Positions 49,533 to 58,255 of a stretch of DNA of 64,000 bases are shown piece by piece. The notes beneath the pieces are model-generated. The model was not told where the DNA came from. It searched no databases and saw only the letters and a program-made list of their open reading frames with translations. Origin of the DNA: Aquabacter spiritensis (GTDB lineage: Bacteria > Pseudomonadota > Alphaproteobacteria > Rhizobiales > Xanthobacteraceae); NCBI RefSeq assembly GCF_004346185.1, contig NZ_SMAI01000003.1:1-64000 (forward strand). The letters are read 5' to 3'. Each line of letters begins with the position of its first letter. Within the stretch, counting starts at the first letter, position 1. The position numbers and the translations under genes were made by a program.

Positions 49533-49910
49533 TCAATAGACCGGCGCCGGAACGCCCGATCGGGCGAGGCAGGCCCGCACCAGGGCCGCGCGGGCTTCGC
49601 CATGTGCGGCGGGATCGCCCGCCGCCGGCGGAAGCCAGTTCGCGCGCGGCGCGCACGCGGTGCCGAACACCGGATCGGGCCGGCAGGCGATGCCGTTAGT
49701 GGTGTAGACGCCCGGCGCCACGAGCGTATTGGCCGAAACGTGGGGAAACGCCTGGAGGGCGAGCGCCGTGCACCGGCGCAGCGCAAGGTCGGCGGCGCGC
49801 TGCGCCCCGACAGGGGGCGGCGCCTCCGGCGCACAGGCCGCAAGGCCCAAGGCGGTGGCGGCCGACACGATCCGAAGCCAGGCGGTGCAGGGTCCGCAGC
49901 GGCCCGCCAC
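49533..49910 (-). CDS. Putative lipoprotein, tandem paralogue 1
   Basis: A 125-residue protein from the GTG at 49910, three bases after the stop of the preceding gene; an ATG at 49940 is possible. The N-terminus has a hydrophobic run ending LGLAAC, a good lipobox, so the mature protein would start at Cys and be lipid-anchored. Beyond it are ALRRCTALALQ, an IACRPDP-type Cys, FGTACAPRANW and a C-terminal ARAALVRACLARSG. The pattern of Cys residues and spacing closely follows the gene just upstream. The function is unknown. Confidence 0.6.
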   Translation of the reverse strand: MAGRCGPCTAWLRIVSAATALGLAACAPEAPPPVGAQRAADLALRRCTALALQAFPHVSANTLVAPGVYTTNGIACRPDPVFGTACAPRANWLPPAAGDPAAHGEARAALVRACLARSGVPAPVY

Positions 49911-49911
49911 G

Positions 49912-50268
49912 TCAACTGGAGGCGGGGGTCCAGCCGTCATTGAGCAGGCACGCCCGCACGATGGTCTCCCGGCCCGAGGCATTGGCGTCCTTGGTGCCAT
50001 AGACCGCCGGGTTCCAGACCTCGCGCGGATTGCAATCATGGCTGCCATGGTCGTTCTTCACGCAGTTCATGCCTTCCCGGGACATGTAAGCGGGCCGCAC
50101 CATGTAGGTGCTGGGTGCCGCGGGCAGCTGAGCCCAGGCCTGGGCCTCGCAGCGCGTGCGGGCGACGTCGTAATCCGCCTGGCTGGCGCCCGGCTTCGCC
50201 ATCTTTTCGGGACCGCACGCAGCAAGAGCAACGGCGAGGGAAAGAAAAGTAAGGTAACGTAACCGCAT
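49912..50268 (-). CDS. Putative lipoprotein, tandem paralogue 2
   Basis: A 118-residue protein starting MRLRYLTFLSLAVALAACGP; the lipobox LAAC predicts lipidation. The mature part has RTRCEAQAWAQLP, MVRPAYMSREGMNCVKNDHG, SHDCNPREVWNP and GRETIVRACLLNDGWTP. Four Cys outside the lipobox match in order those of the downstream gene, suggesting two disulfides or a metal site. The ATG at 50286 six codons upstream is an alternative. It is the first of the tandem pair and lies upstream of no known partner. The function is unknown. Confidence 0.7.
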   Translation of the reverse strand: MRLRYLTFLSLAVALAACGPEKMAKPGASQADYDVARTRCEAQAWAQLPAAPSTYMVRPAYMSREGMNCVKNDHGSHDCNPREVWNPAVYGTKDANASGRETIVRACLLNDGWTPASS

Positions 50269-50335
50269 GTCAGAAAGCCTATCCAATAGATGCGATATCT
50301 AGATAGACCTTCCGCGCGAAAGACTAAAGACACAA

Positions 50336-50367
50336 TAAAACGGCGCCGCCTCGGGGAGGCGGCGCCG
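50336..50367 (-). terminator. Intrinsic terminator of rho
   Basis: CGGCGCCGCCTC-GGG-GAGGCGGCGCCG forms a perfect 12-base-pair stem, followed on the minus strand by TTTTATTGTG. It begins 26 bases after the rho stop. This is the strongest intrinsic terminator in the window, fitting for a gene whose product should not be needed to end its own transcript. Confidence 0.88.
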
Positions 50368-50393
50368 CGACACAAAACCCGGGTGGTGCGGGA

Positions 50394-51659
<1,266 letters not shown>

Positions 51660-51692
51660 AAGGGAAAGCCTCGAAATTCTGAATTGTACCTG

Positions 51693-51710
51693 CGGCTTCG
51701 GAGGAAGCCG
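51693..51710 (-). promoter_or_regulatory. Hairpin in the rho leader
   Basis: CGGCTTC and GAAGCCG form a seven-base-pair stem with a four-base loop. On the rho (minus) strand the loop reads CTCC, complementary to GAGG, which lies about 13 bases before the rho ATG. A role in autoregulation is conjecture. Confidence 0.35.
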
Positions 51711-51841
51711 GGTAGATGGGAAGGGGGGATCGCAGGTCTTCAGGAGAGCCGGGCGCTCTGGCTCCGCCTGACGCGCCAACCCGATCTCTGACGGGACCGA
51801 GAAGCGAAGCGCGCGCCGCCTGCGTTTGGGAAAGCGGTAGA

Positions 51842-51871
51842 ACCATAGCCGACGGACGCGGCACCGCGCAA
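51842..51871 (-). promoter_or_regulatory. Candidate rho promoter
   Basis: On the minus strand TTGCGC (51871-51866) lies 18 bases from TATGGT (51847-51842). It would give a leader of about 175 bases before the rho ATG. The match is moderate. Confidence 0.35.
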
Positions 51872-52091
51872 GCCCCGCGTGTTCACAGGTGCGATATTGA
51901 CGCACGGGCAGGGCCGCCCACCGCGGCAGCCGGCGTGGCGGGAGAGAAAAACAATCGTCGTTTCAAACACCTGCGGCGGTCGGAGCACCGCCCCGATCCG
52001 CCGCGGGCCATTCCCGTCGGGCAGCGGGAGCGGTGCCGGTCCGCCCTCGTCGAAGGGCGGATCCCCGTTCCTGCCGCCGAACGGCGCCGAA

Positions 52092-52682
52092 TCAGAGAAT
52101 GCTCGCGCCTTCCTCGAACGGCAGACGGGGCAAGCGATCGAACACCTTGGAGTGGTCGCCATGCCCGAGGGCCACGATGAAATTGGTCTTCACTTTCCCG
52201 TCCGGGAAGAATTCGGCATCCAGCTTGGCCGGATCGAAGCCGGACATCGGGCCGACATCGAGCCCGACGGCCCGGGCGGCCATGATGAAATAGGCGCCCT
52301 GGAGCGCGGAGTTGCGGAAGGCATGCGGCTCCACCATCCCCGGATTGTTCACGAACAGGTCGCGGAAGCCGGGATTGTGCGGGAAGAGCTGGGGAATCTT
52401 GTCGTAGAATTCCAGGTGGTAGCCGATGATGGCGATGACCGGCGCCGCCAGCGCCTTGTGGTTGCTCGGCGAGAGCGCGGGACGCAGCCGCTCTTTGGCC
52501 TCGGGCGTGGTCAGGAAGACGATCCGCGCCGGCTGGGTGTTGGCCGAAGTCGGCCCGTAGATCATCAGATCGTACAGCGCGCGCAGTTCCGCCTCGGAAA
52601 CGGGCTCGGAGGTCCAGCCATTGTGCGAGCGCGCCTTGAGAAAGAGCGTGTCGATGGCAGCCGGGTCGATGCGATAGGTCAT
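52092..52682 (-). CDS. Nitroreductase-family protein, RutE/HadB-like malonic semialdehyde reductase
   Basis: A 196-residue FMN-dependent reductase. Length and motifs fit the RutE group: YDLMIYGPTSANTQPARIVF (FMN-binding loop), AIIGYHLEFYDKIPQLFPHN and ARAVGLDVGPMSGFDPAKLD. RutE reduces malonic semialdehyde in pyrimidine breakdown, but no other rut genes are here, so another substrate is possible. The ATG at 52682 starts MTYRIDPAAID, with the gene on its own between rho and the aminotransferase. The upstream in-frame extension to 52745 is not expected. Confidence 0.88.
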   Translation of the reverse strand: MTYRIDPAAIDTLFLKARSHNGWTSEPVSEAELRALYDLMIYGPTSANTQPARIVFLTTPEAKERLRPALSPSNHKALAAPVIAIIGYHLEFYDKIPQLFPHNPGFRDLFVNNPGMVEPHAFRNSALQGAYFIMAARAVGLDVGPMSGFDPAKLDAEFFPDGKVKTNFIVALGHGDHSKVFDRLPRLPFEEGASIL

Positions 52683-52951
52683 GAGATCACCAAATAAGGG
52701 CAGCCCGGACTGGGCCTGTCTTGCACCTAAGACGGCGGAAGGCACCTGCCAAGCCCGCGCCTTGCAAGTGTGGGCTTGCGCCGACGCAATAACGTTGCGT
52801 CAGAACCTCGTGCGCTCGGGCATGGGGGCGCGCAGGCCCCTGCCGGGGCGAGCGAATTTGCAAGGGTCGCCGCTCGGCTCTGAAAAATCGGCAGAGGCGC
52901 GGCGTCGCAAACGCCGCTATGGTCCGGCCGATTTTCCTTTCCGAGCGGCCG

Positions 52952-54142
52952 ATGTCCCCGCCCCCTCCCTCCGCCCTGATCGACGCGCTTCGCCCTGCGG
53001 CCCGGAACCTGCCGGAAAGCGGGATCGTCGAGGTGATGAATTACGGACGGCTGAAGGACGGCCTGATCCCGCTCTGGGCCGGCGAGGGCGATCAGCCGAC
53101 GCCGGATTTCATCTGCGCCGCGGCCGCGCAGTCGCTCGCCGCCGGCGAGACCTTCTATACGTGGCAGCGTGGCCTGCCCGATCTGCGGGCGGCTTTGGCG
53201 CGCTACCATGCCCGGCATTACGGCCTCGATCCGGACCCCGAGCGCTTTTTCGTCACCGGCTCCGGGATGCAGGCGATCCAGATCGCCTTTGCCTTGGTGC
53301 TGCGGCCGGGCGACGAGATCATCATCCCCTCGCCGGTCTGGCCGAACGCGCCCGCCGCCGCCAGCGCCGCCGGCGCGCACCCGGTCCACGTCCCGTTCCA
53401 TTATGGGCCCGAGGGTTTCACCCTGGATCACGACCGGCTGGCCGGCGCGATCACGCCGCGCACCCGGGCGATCTTCCTCAATAGCCCGGCCAATCCCACC
53501 GGCTTCGTCGCGAGCCATGCCGACCTTAAGGCCGTCCTCGCTTTGGCGCGGCGCCATGGGCTGTGGATCGTCGCCGACGAAATCTATGGGCGGTATCATT
53601 TTGCCGGGGGCCGCGCGCCCTCGTTCCATGACGTCATGGATCCGCAGGACCGCATCCTGTTCGTGCAAACCTTCTCCAAGAACTGGGCCATGACGGGATG
53701 GCGCATCGGCTGGATCGAAGCCGATCCCGCGCTCGGCCAAGTGATCGAGAATCTGATTCAATATTCGACCTCCGGCGTCGCCGCCTTCATGCAGCGCGGT
53801 GCCATCGCGGCGCTCGATGCCGGCGAAGCGTTCGTCGCGGCGCAGGTCGCGCGGGCGCGGCAGGGGCGCGATCTGCTCTGCTCCGCTTTGTCGGCGACCG
53901 GACAGGTGCGGCTCGCCCCGCCGCCGGGGGCGTTTTATCTGTTCTTCGGCATCGCGGGCGAGGATGACGTGCGCCGTCTCGGCCTGCGGCTGGTCGACGA
54001 GGCGGGAATCGGGCTCGCGCCCGGCACCGCCTTCGGGCCGGGCGGAGCCGGCTTCATGCGGCTGTGCTTCGCCCGCAGCCCGGATCAGCTCGCGATCGCA
54101 GCGGCCCGGCTCGCCGCCTGGATCGAGGGCCGGCGCGCCTGA
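52952..54142 (+). CDS. Class I/II aminotransferase
   Basis: PLP-dependent aminotransferase with 396 residues from the ATG at 52952; an in-frame ATG at 52919 adds 11. Motifs are LIPLWAGEGDQPTPDFICAA, VTGSGMQAIQIAFALVLRPG, NSPANPTGFVASH, WIVADEIYGRYHFAGG and the PLP-lysine region QTFSKNWAMTGWRIGWIEAD. The motif set fits the aspartate/alanine type of family Ib. The specific amino donor cannot be read. The AbrB-type membrane gene follows after 17 bases, perhaps in one operon with DoxX. Confidence 0.92.
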   Translation: MSPPPPSALIDALRPAARNLPESGIVEVMNYGRLKDGLIPLWAGEGDQPTPDFICAAAAQSLAAGETFYTWQRGLPDLRAALARYHARHYGLDPDPERFFVTGSGMQAIQIAFALVLRPGDEIIIPSPVWPNAPAAASAAGAHPVHVPFHYGPEGFTLDHDRLAGAITPRTRAIFLNSPANPTGFVASHADLKAVLALARRHGLWIVADEIYGRYHFAGGRAPSFHDVMDPQDRILFVQTFSKNWAMTGWRIGWIEADPALGQVIENLIQYSTSGVAAFMQRGAIAALDAGEAFVAAQVARARQGRDLLCSALSATGQVRLAPPPGAFYLFFGIAGEDDVRRLGLRLVDEAGIGLAPGTAFGPGGAGFMRLCFARSPDQLAIAAARLAAWIEGRRA

Positions 54143-54159
54143 GCGCGCCGGCTCCCGTC

Positions 54160-55230
54160 ATGGCGATCCGCTTCTCCCCCCACCGCTGGCGCGCCGCTCT
54201 GGTGCCGACGCTTCTCACGCTGGGCGTCGCGACGCTCGGGGGAATTGCCTTCTTCCTTCTCGCCCTGCCGGCGCCCTGGATGTCGGGGGCGCTGCTCGCG
54301 ACGACGGCGCTTGCTTTGAGCGGCGCTCCGGTCCGGGTGCCGGAGGCCCTGCGCTTCGTCTGCTTCCTCATTCTCGGCTGTTCGATGGGCACCGCGCTCA
54401 CCCCCGGCATGCTGGGGCAGGCCGCAACCTGGCCGGTCAGCATGGCCTGCCTCGCCCTCAGCCTGGTCGGCGTCATGGCCGGGGTCACGGTGTTCCTGAT
54501 GCGGGTCGCCGGCTGGAGCCGGGAAACCGCCTTCTACGCCTCGGCTCCCGGCGCGCTCGCGGCCGTTCTGTCGCTCGCCTCGGCGAGCGGCGCCGACATG
54601 CGGCGGGTCGCCTTCGCCCAAGGCGTGCGCCTGTTCCTTCTGGTGGCGCTGCTCACCCAATTGCTCGGCACCGGCGGCACGCGCGGGCCGGCCTTCGCTC
54701 CGCCGCCGGCCTCCCCGCTGCTCGATATCGGCCTCCTTCTGGCGGCGAGCCTGGCGGGCGGGCTCCTGTTCGCCCGGCTGCGCGTGCCCGGCGGGATCCT
54801 CGTCGGCGCGCTCGCGGCGAGCGGCGCGCTGCATGCCTCCGGCCTGTCCGACGCTCAGATTCCCGACGCCTTGATGGTGCCGAGCTTCCTGGTGCTCGGC
54901 GCCGGCGTCGGCGTGCGGTTCCGCGGCACCACGCGCGCCACCTTGCGCGACTGTCTCTTCGCCTCCCTCGGCGCCTTTGTGGTGGCGATGGCGGTCTCGG
55001 TGGCCTGTGCCCTGCTCGCCGCCTGGCTCACCGGGGAAGATGCCGGCAAGCTGATCACCGCCTTCGCGCCGGGTGCCCTCGAGACGATGACGGTTCTGGG
55101 TTTCGCGCTCGGCTACGATCCCGCCTTCATGAGCGCGCACCACATCTTCCGCTTCGCGGGGCTGTCCGTCGTCCTGCCGCTGGTCGCCCATCTCCTCTTC
55201 CAGGCGCGCCCCAAGGACCCGGGGCCCTGA
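54160..55230 (+). CDS. AbrB-type duplicated membrane protein (AmoA-like, TIGR03082 group)
   Basis: A 356-residue membrane protein with about ten spans in two similar halves. GGIAFFLLALPAPWMSGALL and FLILGCSMGTALTPGMLG lie in the first, and LLFARLRVPGGILVGALAAS and LVLGAGVGVRFRGTTRATLR in the second. Annotated homologues carry the misleading name AbrB family transcriptional regulator or ammonia monooxygenase, yet the sequence is plainly an integral membrane protein. Its function is unknown, and transport is plausible. The ATG at 54160 is used. It is in line with the aminotransferase gene. Confidence 0.87.
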   Translation: MAIRFSPHRWRAALVPTLLTLGVATLGGIAFFLLALPAPWMSGALLATTALALSGAPVRVPEALRFVCFLILGCSMGTALTPGMLGQAATWPVSMACLALSLVGVMAGVTVFLMRVAGWSRETAFYASAPGALAAVLSLASASGADMRRVAFAQGVRLFLLVALLTQLLGTGGTRGPAFAPPPASPLLDIGLLLAASLAGGLLFARLRVPGGILVGALAASGALHASGLSDAQIPDALMVPSFLVLGAGVGVRFRGTTRATLRDCLFASLGAFVVAMAVSVACALLAAWLTGEDAGKLITAFAPGALETMTVLGFALGYDPAFMSAHHIFRFAGLSVVLPLVAHLLFQARPKDPGP

Positions 55231-55336
55231 CAGCCGCGATCACAATCATGTGTCGCGCCCCTGCATTGCGCCGCAGCATCGGGCGCCGGACAAGGCCGGA
55301 TCGGCATCTCGGCCGTGGCCGTTTCGGGGATTCCCT

Positions 55337-55753
55337 GTGCTCTTCTTCGACAATCTCGCGCTCCTGGTCGGACGCATCCTGCTCGCGGTCCTCATCCTGC
55401 CCTCGGGCGTGAGGAAGCTGATGGATCTGGCGGGAACCACCGCCTACATGACGCGCATGGGCGTCCCCGCGCCGGACGCGATGGCCGTGGCGGCCGGCGC
55501 CGCCGAGATTCTTCTGCCCATTCTGCTCCTTCTCGGCCTCCTGCCGCGCCTCACCGCGGTGCTGACCGGCGGTTTCGTCCTGGTCGCGACCCTGACGGCG
55601 CATCGCTTCTGGGAATTCTCCGAGCCCGGCCCGGCCGCGATGCAGCAGATCCAGTTTCTGAAGAATCTGGGGCTGATCGGCGGCACCATGTTCTATTTCG
55701 TGGCGGGCGCGGGCGCCTATGCGGTCGGTGCCGGACGCCGGACGCGACGCTGA
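55337..55753 (+). CDS. DoxX family membrane protein
   Basis: A 138-residue protein with four predicted spans of the DoxX type, starting at a GTG (55337) preceded by GGGGA. The first span contains LALLVGRILLAVLILPSGVR, followed by KLMDLAGTTAYMTRMGVPAP and AAEILLPILLLLGLLPRLTA. WEFSEPGPAAMQQIQFLKNL and GAGAYAVGAGRRTRR end it. DoxX members are linked to redox enzymes and thiosulfate or quinone chemistry; this one is uncharacterised. The metallopeptidase gene converges head-on one base beyond its end. Confidence 0.86.
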   Translation: MLFFDNLALLVGRILLAVLILPSGVRKLMDLAGTTAYMTRMGVPAPDAMAVAAGAAEILLPILLLLGLLPRLTAVLTGGFVLVATLTAHRFWEFSEPGPAAMQQIQFLKNLGLIGGTMFYFVAGAGAYAVGAGRRTRR

Positions 55754-56521
55754 TTACGGCGTGACCCCGTAGCGGTGGAGGCCTGCGCCGTGCGTGCGCA
55801 GCCAGGTCTCCGCCGCCCGCCGGCCGGGAAAGATCCGTTCCACGTTCCGCCAGTAGCGCGGACCGTGATTCATCTCCAGCCGATGCGCGACTTCGTGGGC
55901 GGCGAGATAATCGAGCACAAAAGGCGGGGCGAGGATGAGCCGCCAGGAGAAGGACAAGGCGCCGTCCGCAGAGCACGAGCCCCACCGGCTCGACGTGTCG
56001 CGCAGCGTGACCGGTCCCACCTCCACCCCCAAGGCCGCCGCATGGCGGCGGACGGCATCGAGGAGATCGGCGCGGGCCTGCCGCTTCAGGAAGTCGCGCA
56101 CCCGCCGCGCCACGTGCGGGGCGTCGCCCGCGACGCAGAGGAGCGCCGTGCCGTCGTCCTCCGTCTCCAGCCAGCAATTGCCGCGTGCGCCGGGACGATG
56201 AACGATCCGGTGCGGATCGCCGCGCAGCGGGACGCTGGCGCCGTCCGCAAACGGAACGGGCTCCGGCAGTCGGCACAAGCGGGTGCGGATCCATGCGGCA
56301 TGGCGCTGGACGAAGGCGTCCGCGGTCGAGAGCGAGATACCGAGGGGAGCCGTCACCGCCACGTCGCGCGTCGCATTGCGCACGCGCAGCGTCATGCGGC
56401 GGGCCGTTGGATGCCGGCGCAAGGCAACCTGCAGCGCTTCCCCGTCGAGCTGAAGCTCGATCCATTCCACCCGGGGCGCGGGCGTCTTACGATCCTGTCT
56501 GCGGAACAGCATGGGCTGCAC
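55754..56521 (-). CDS. YgjP/SprT-like zinc metallopeptidase (DUF45)
   Basis: A 255-residue protein of the YgjP family. VALRRHPTARRMTLRVRNAT is the N-terminal signature. The zinc site is VLDYLAAHEVAHRLEMNHGP, with HExxH (HEVAH) and the third ligand His a few residues later. SSRWGSCSADGALSFSWRLI also belongs to the family signature, as does YWRNVERIFPGR. It is a predicted metal-dependent hydrolase whose substrates are unknown. Its stop meets that of the DoxX gene (convergent, one-base gap). Confidence 0.93.
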   Translation of the reverse strand: MQPMLFRRQDRKTPAPRVEWIELQLDGEALQVALRRHPTARRMTLRVRNATRDVAVTAPLGISLSTADAFVQRHAAWIRTRLCRLPEPVPFADGASVPLRGDPHRIVHRPGARGNCWLETEDDGTALLCVAGDAPHVARRVRDFLKRQARADLLDAVRRHAAALGVEVGPVTLRDTSSRWGSCSADGALSFSWRLILAPPFVLDYLAAHEVAHRLEMNHGPRYWRNVERIFPGRRAAETWLRTHGAGLHRYGVTP

Positions 56522-56632
56522 GTTAAAACCCGGCGGCGCGAATCTTCGAGGCGAGACTAGAGCACGGCCGCCGCCGGTCGCAGTGCAAAACTTTACGAGT
56601 TGAACACAGATATGCGAGCGCCCGCCGCGCGA

Positions 56633-57997
56633 TCAGGAGGGGACGATTCGCGGCCGCAGCGCCGAGATGGACGCGCCCTCGGCCTTGCCGGCCTTGCGCG
56701 GGACTTCCTGGCTCAGGATGAAATCCGAGATTCGCGGCGCGATTTCGGCCCGGAAGCGCGAGCCGTTGAACACGCCATAATGGCCGACTTCGGGCTGGAG
56801 CCAATGGGCCCGGCGATCGTCCGGCACGCCGGGGCACAGGCGGTGGGTCGCGTAGGTCTGGCCGACGCCGGAAATGTCGTCCTTCTCGCCCTCGACCGTC
56901 ATCAGAGCGACATTGCGGATCGCGTCGAGCCGCACCGGCTCGCCGCGATGGGTCATCGTGCCTTTGGGCAAAGCGTGGGTGATGAAGACCCGCTCCACCG
57001 TCTCGAGATAGAAGTCCGCATCGAGGTCCATCACGGCGAGATATTCGTCGTAAAACTCGCGGTGCTTTTCCGCGCTGTCGCCGTCGCCTTGGATGAGATG
57101 GCGGAACAGGTCGTAATGGGCGATCAGATGGCGATCCAGATTCATGGTCATGAAGCCATTGAGCTGGAGAAAGCCGGGATAGACCGGGCGCATGGCGCCG
57201 GGATGCGGCCAGGGCACGCGGGTGATGACGTTGCGCCGGAAGAAATCGATGCCGCGCTCGACCGCGAGCTGGTTCACTGCGGTCGGCGATTCCCGCGTGT
57301 CGATCGGGCCGCCCATGAGGATCATGGATTTCGGCGCGAACGGATCGCCCATCGCCTCCATGCGCGCCACCGCCATCGCCACCGGGACCGCCGGCTGGCA
57401 GACCGCGAGGACATGGCAATCGCCGCCCATGCGGCGGAAGATGGAAATCAGATAGTCGACATAATCGTCGAGGCCGAACCGGCCCTCTTGGAGAGGCACC
57501 ATCTTGGCGTCGGCCCAGTCGGTGACATAGACGTCGTGGGTCGGCAGGAAGGCCTCGACCGTCCCGCGCAGCAGGGTCGCGTAATGGCCCGACATCGGCG
57601 CGACGATGACGAGGCGCGGCTGCGGCCGGCGCGGCGGATGATCAAAGGCGCGCTCGAAATGCAGCAGGCGGCAGAAGGGGCGGACCCAGACCGGATTGAT
57701 ATGGACCGGAACCCGCTCGCCGCCCACCATCGTATAAGGCAGGCGCCAATCCGGCTTGGCGTAGCGCCGCGTCGCGCGCTCGAACAGTTCGAGCCCGGCC
57801 GCCACCGACTTGCCCATCGGCGTATGCGCGGCGGGATTCATCGGATTGTTGAAGAACAGCCGGCTGGCATCCGCCATGGCGCGCGAGGGATTGAGCGCCG
57901 CGTGCGCCATTTCGTACATGACGTAAAGCGGGCCCGAGAGGGTCGTTCCACTCACGGCCGGCTGCTTCACAGCACCGCCGAATTCACCGATCGCCAT
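56633..57997 (-). CDS. phaZ: Intracellular poly(3-hydroxybutyrate) depolymerase
   Basis: Breaks down stored polyhydroxybutyrate in the cytoplasm. From the ATG at 57997 the product is 454 residues, longer than Ralstonia PhaZa1 mainly at the termini; homology starts clearly at PLYVMYEMAHAALNPSRAM (about 57920). RLVIVAPMSGHYATLLRGTV and VYVTDWADAKMVP follow. The nucleophile region LAVCQPAVPVAMAVA has Cys200 where lipases carry Ser, as in Ralstonia. MTVEGEKDDISGVGQTY holds the Asp, and EVGHYGVFNGSRF the His. It is divergent from regB and regA. Confidence 0.94.
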   Translation of the reverse strand: MAIGEFGGAVKQPAVSGTTLSGPLYVMYEMAHAALNPSRAMADASRLFFNNPMNPAAHTPMGKSVAAGLELFERATRRYAKPDWRLPYTMVGGERVPVHINPVWVRPFCRLLHFERAFDHPPRRPQPRLVIVAPMSGHYATLLRGTVEAFLPTHDVYVTDWADAKMVPLQEGRFGLDDYVDYLISIFRRMGGDCHVLAVCQPAVPVAMAVARMEAMGDPFAPKSMILMGGPIDTRESPTAVNQLAVERGIDFFRRNVITRVPWPHPGAMRPVYPGFLQLNGFMTMNLDRHLIAHYDLFRHLIQGDGDSAEKHREFYDEYLAVMDLDADFYLETVERVFITHALPKGTMTHRGEPVRLDAIRNVALMTVEGEKDDISGVGQTYATHRLCPGVPDDRRAHWLQPEVGHYGVFNGSRFRAEIAPRISDFILSQEVPRKAGKAEGASISALRPRIVPS

Positions 57998-58255
57998 TGG
58001 CCGATTCTCATCCTCTTTTCGGGCGCCGAGAGTGTCGCGCAAGTGTCAAACGGTCAATCTCAACGAAAGATCCATGAGTTGTTTCGGCCCGTCATACACA
58101 AATATGCTTGCGCGAGGCCGACCATTCACTGCCGGATTGTGCAATGCGGCACGCGATCACACGCGTGTGCAGACTTCCCCATCTTTCCATAACTTCTTGA
58201 ATAAAGACGCTTTCGCGCGTTTCCTGGTTCCCTACCCCTGACAGGCCGCCTTTCC
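57998..58255. other. Divergent regulatory region between phaZ and regB
   Basis: About 260 bases with lower GC content near both starts. It holds the perfect 12-bp palindrome CACACGCGTGTG at 58158-58169 and AT-rich TTGAATAAAG near 58197-58206, a possible -10 region for regB. TGTGCAATGCGGCACGCG (from about 58138) contains several TGC/GCA elements of the kind PhaR-type regulators bind, but this is only suggestive. No gene is evident. Confidence 0.4.
58158..58169. promoter_or_regulatory. Perfect 12-bp palindrome upstream of regB
   Basis: CACACGCGTGTG is self-complementary over 12 bases, 87 bases before the regB ATG and about 160 bases from the phaZ start. It may be a dimer-binding site shared by the divergent genes. 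No regulator is assigned. Confidence 0.35.

Larger units (their letters stand above)
51660..52091. other. Long leader and intergenic region upstream of rho
   Basis: About 430 bases between the rho start and the stop of the nitroreductase gene, both on the minus strand. The part next to rho probably forms its untranslated leader; a hairpin at 51693-51710 is in it and a candidate promoter is at 51842-51871. Farther right, CCGCCCT-CGTCGA-AGGGCGG (52041-52060) could end the nitroreductase transcript. No protein-coding gene is apparent; the open frame extending upstream of rho has no recognisable homology. Confidence 0.5.

Noticed and set aside
51660-51905. N-terminal extension of Rho by 82 residues
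   Set aside because: The family start [10 protein letters not shown] is at 51659 and the extension lacks any Rho-like sequence; it is better read as untranslated leader.
54160-55230. Transcriptional regulator assignment from the name AbrB
   Set aside because: The protein has about ten membrane spans and no AbrB DNA-binding fold; the name is an annotation artefact.
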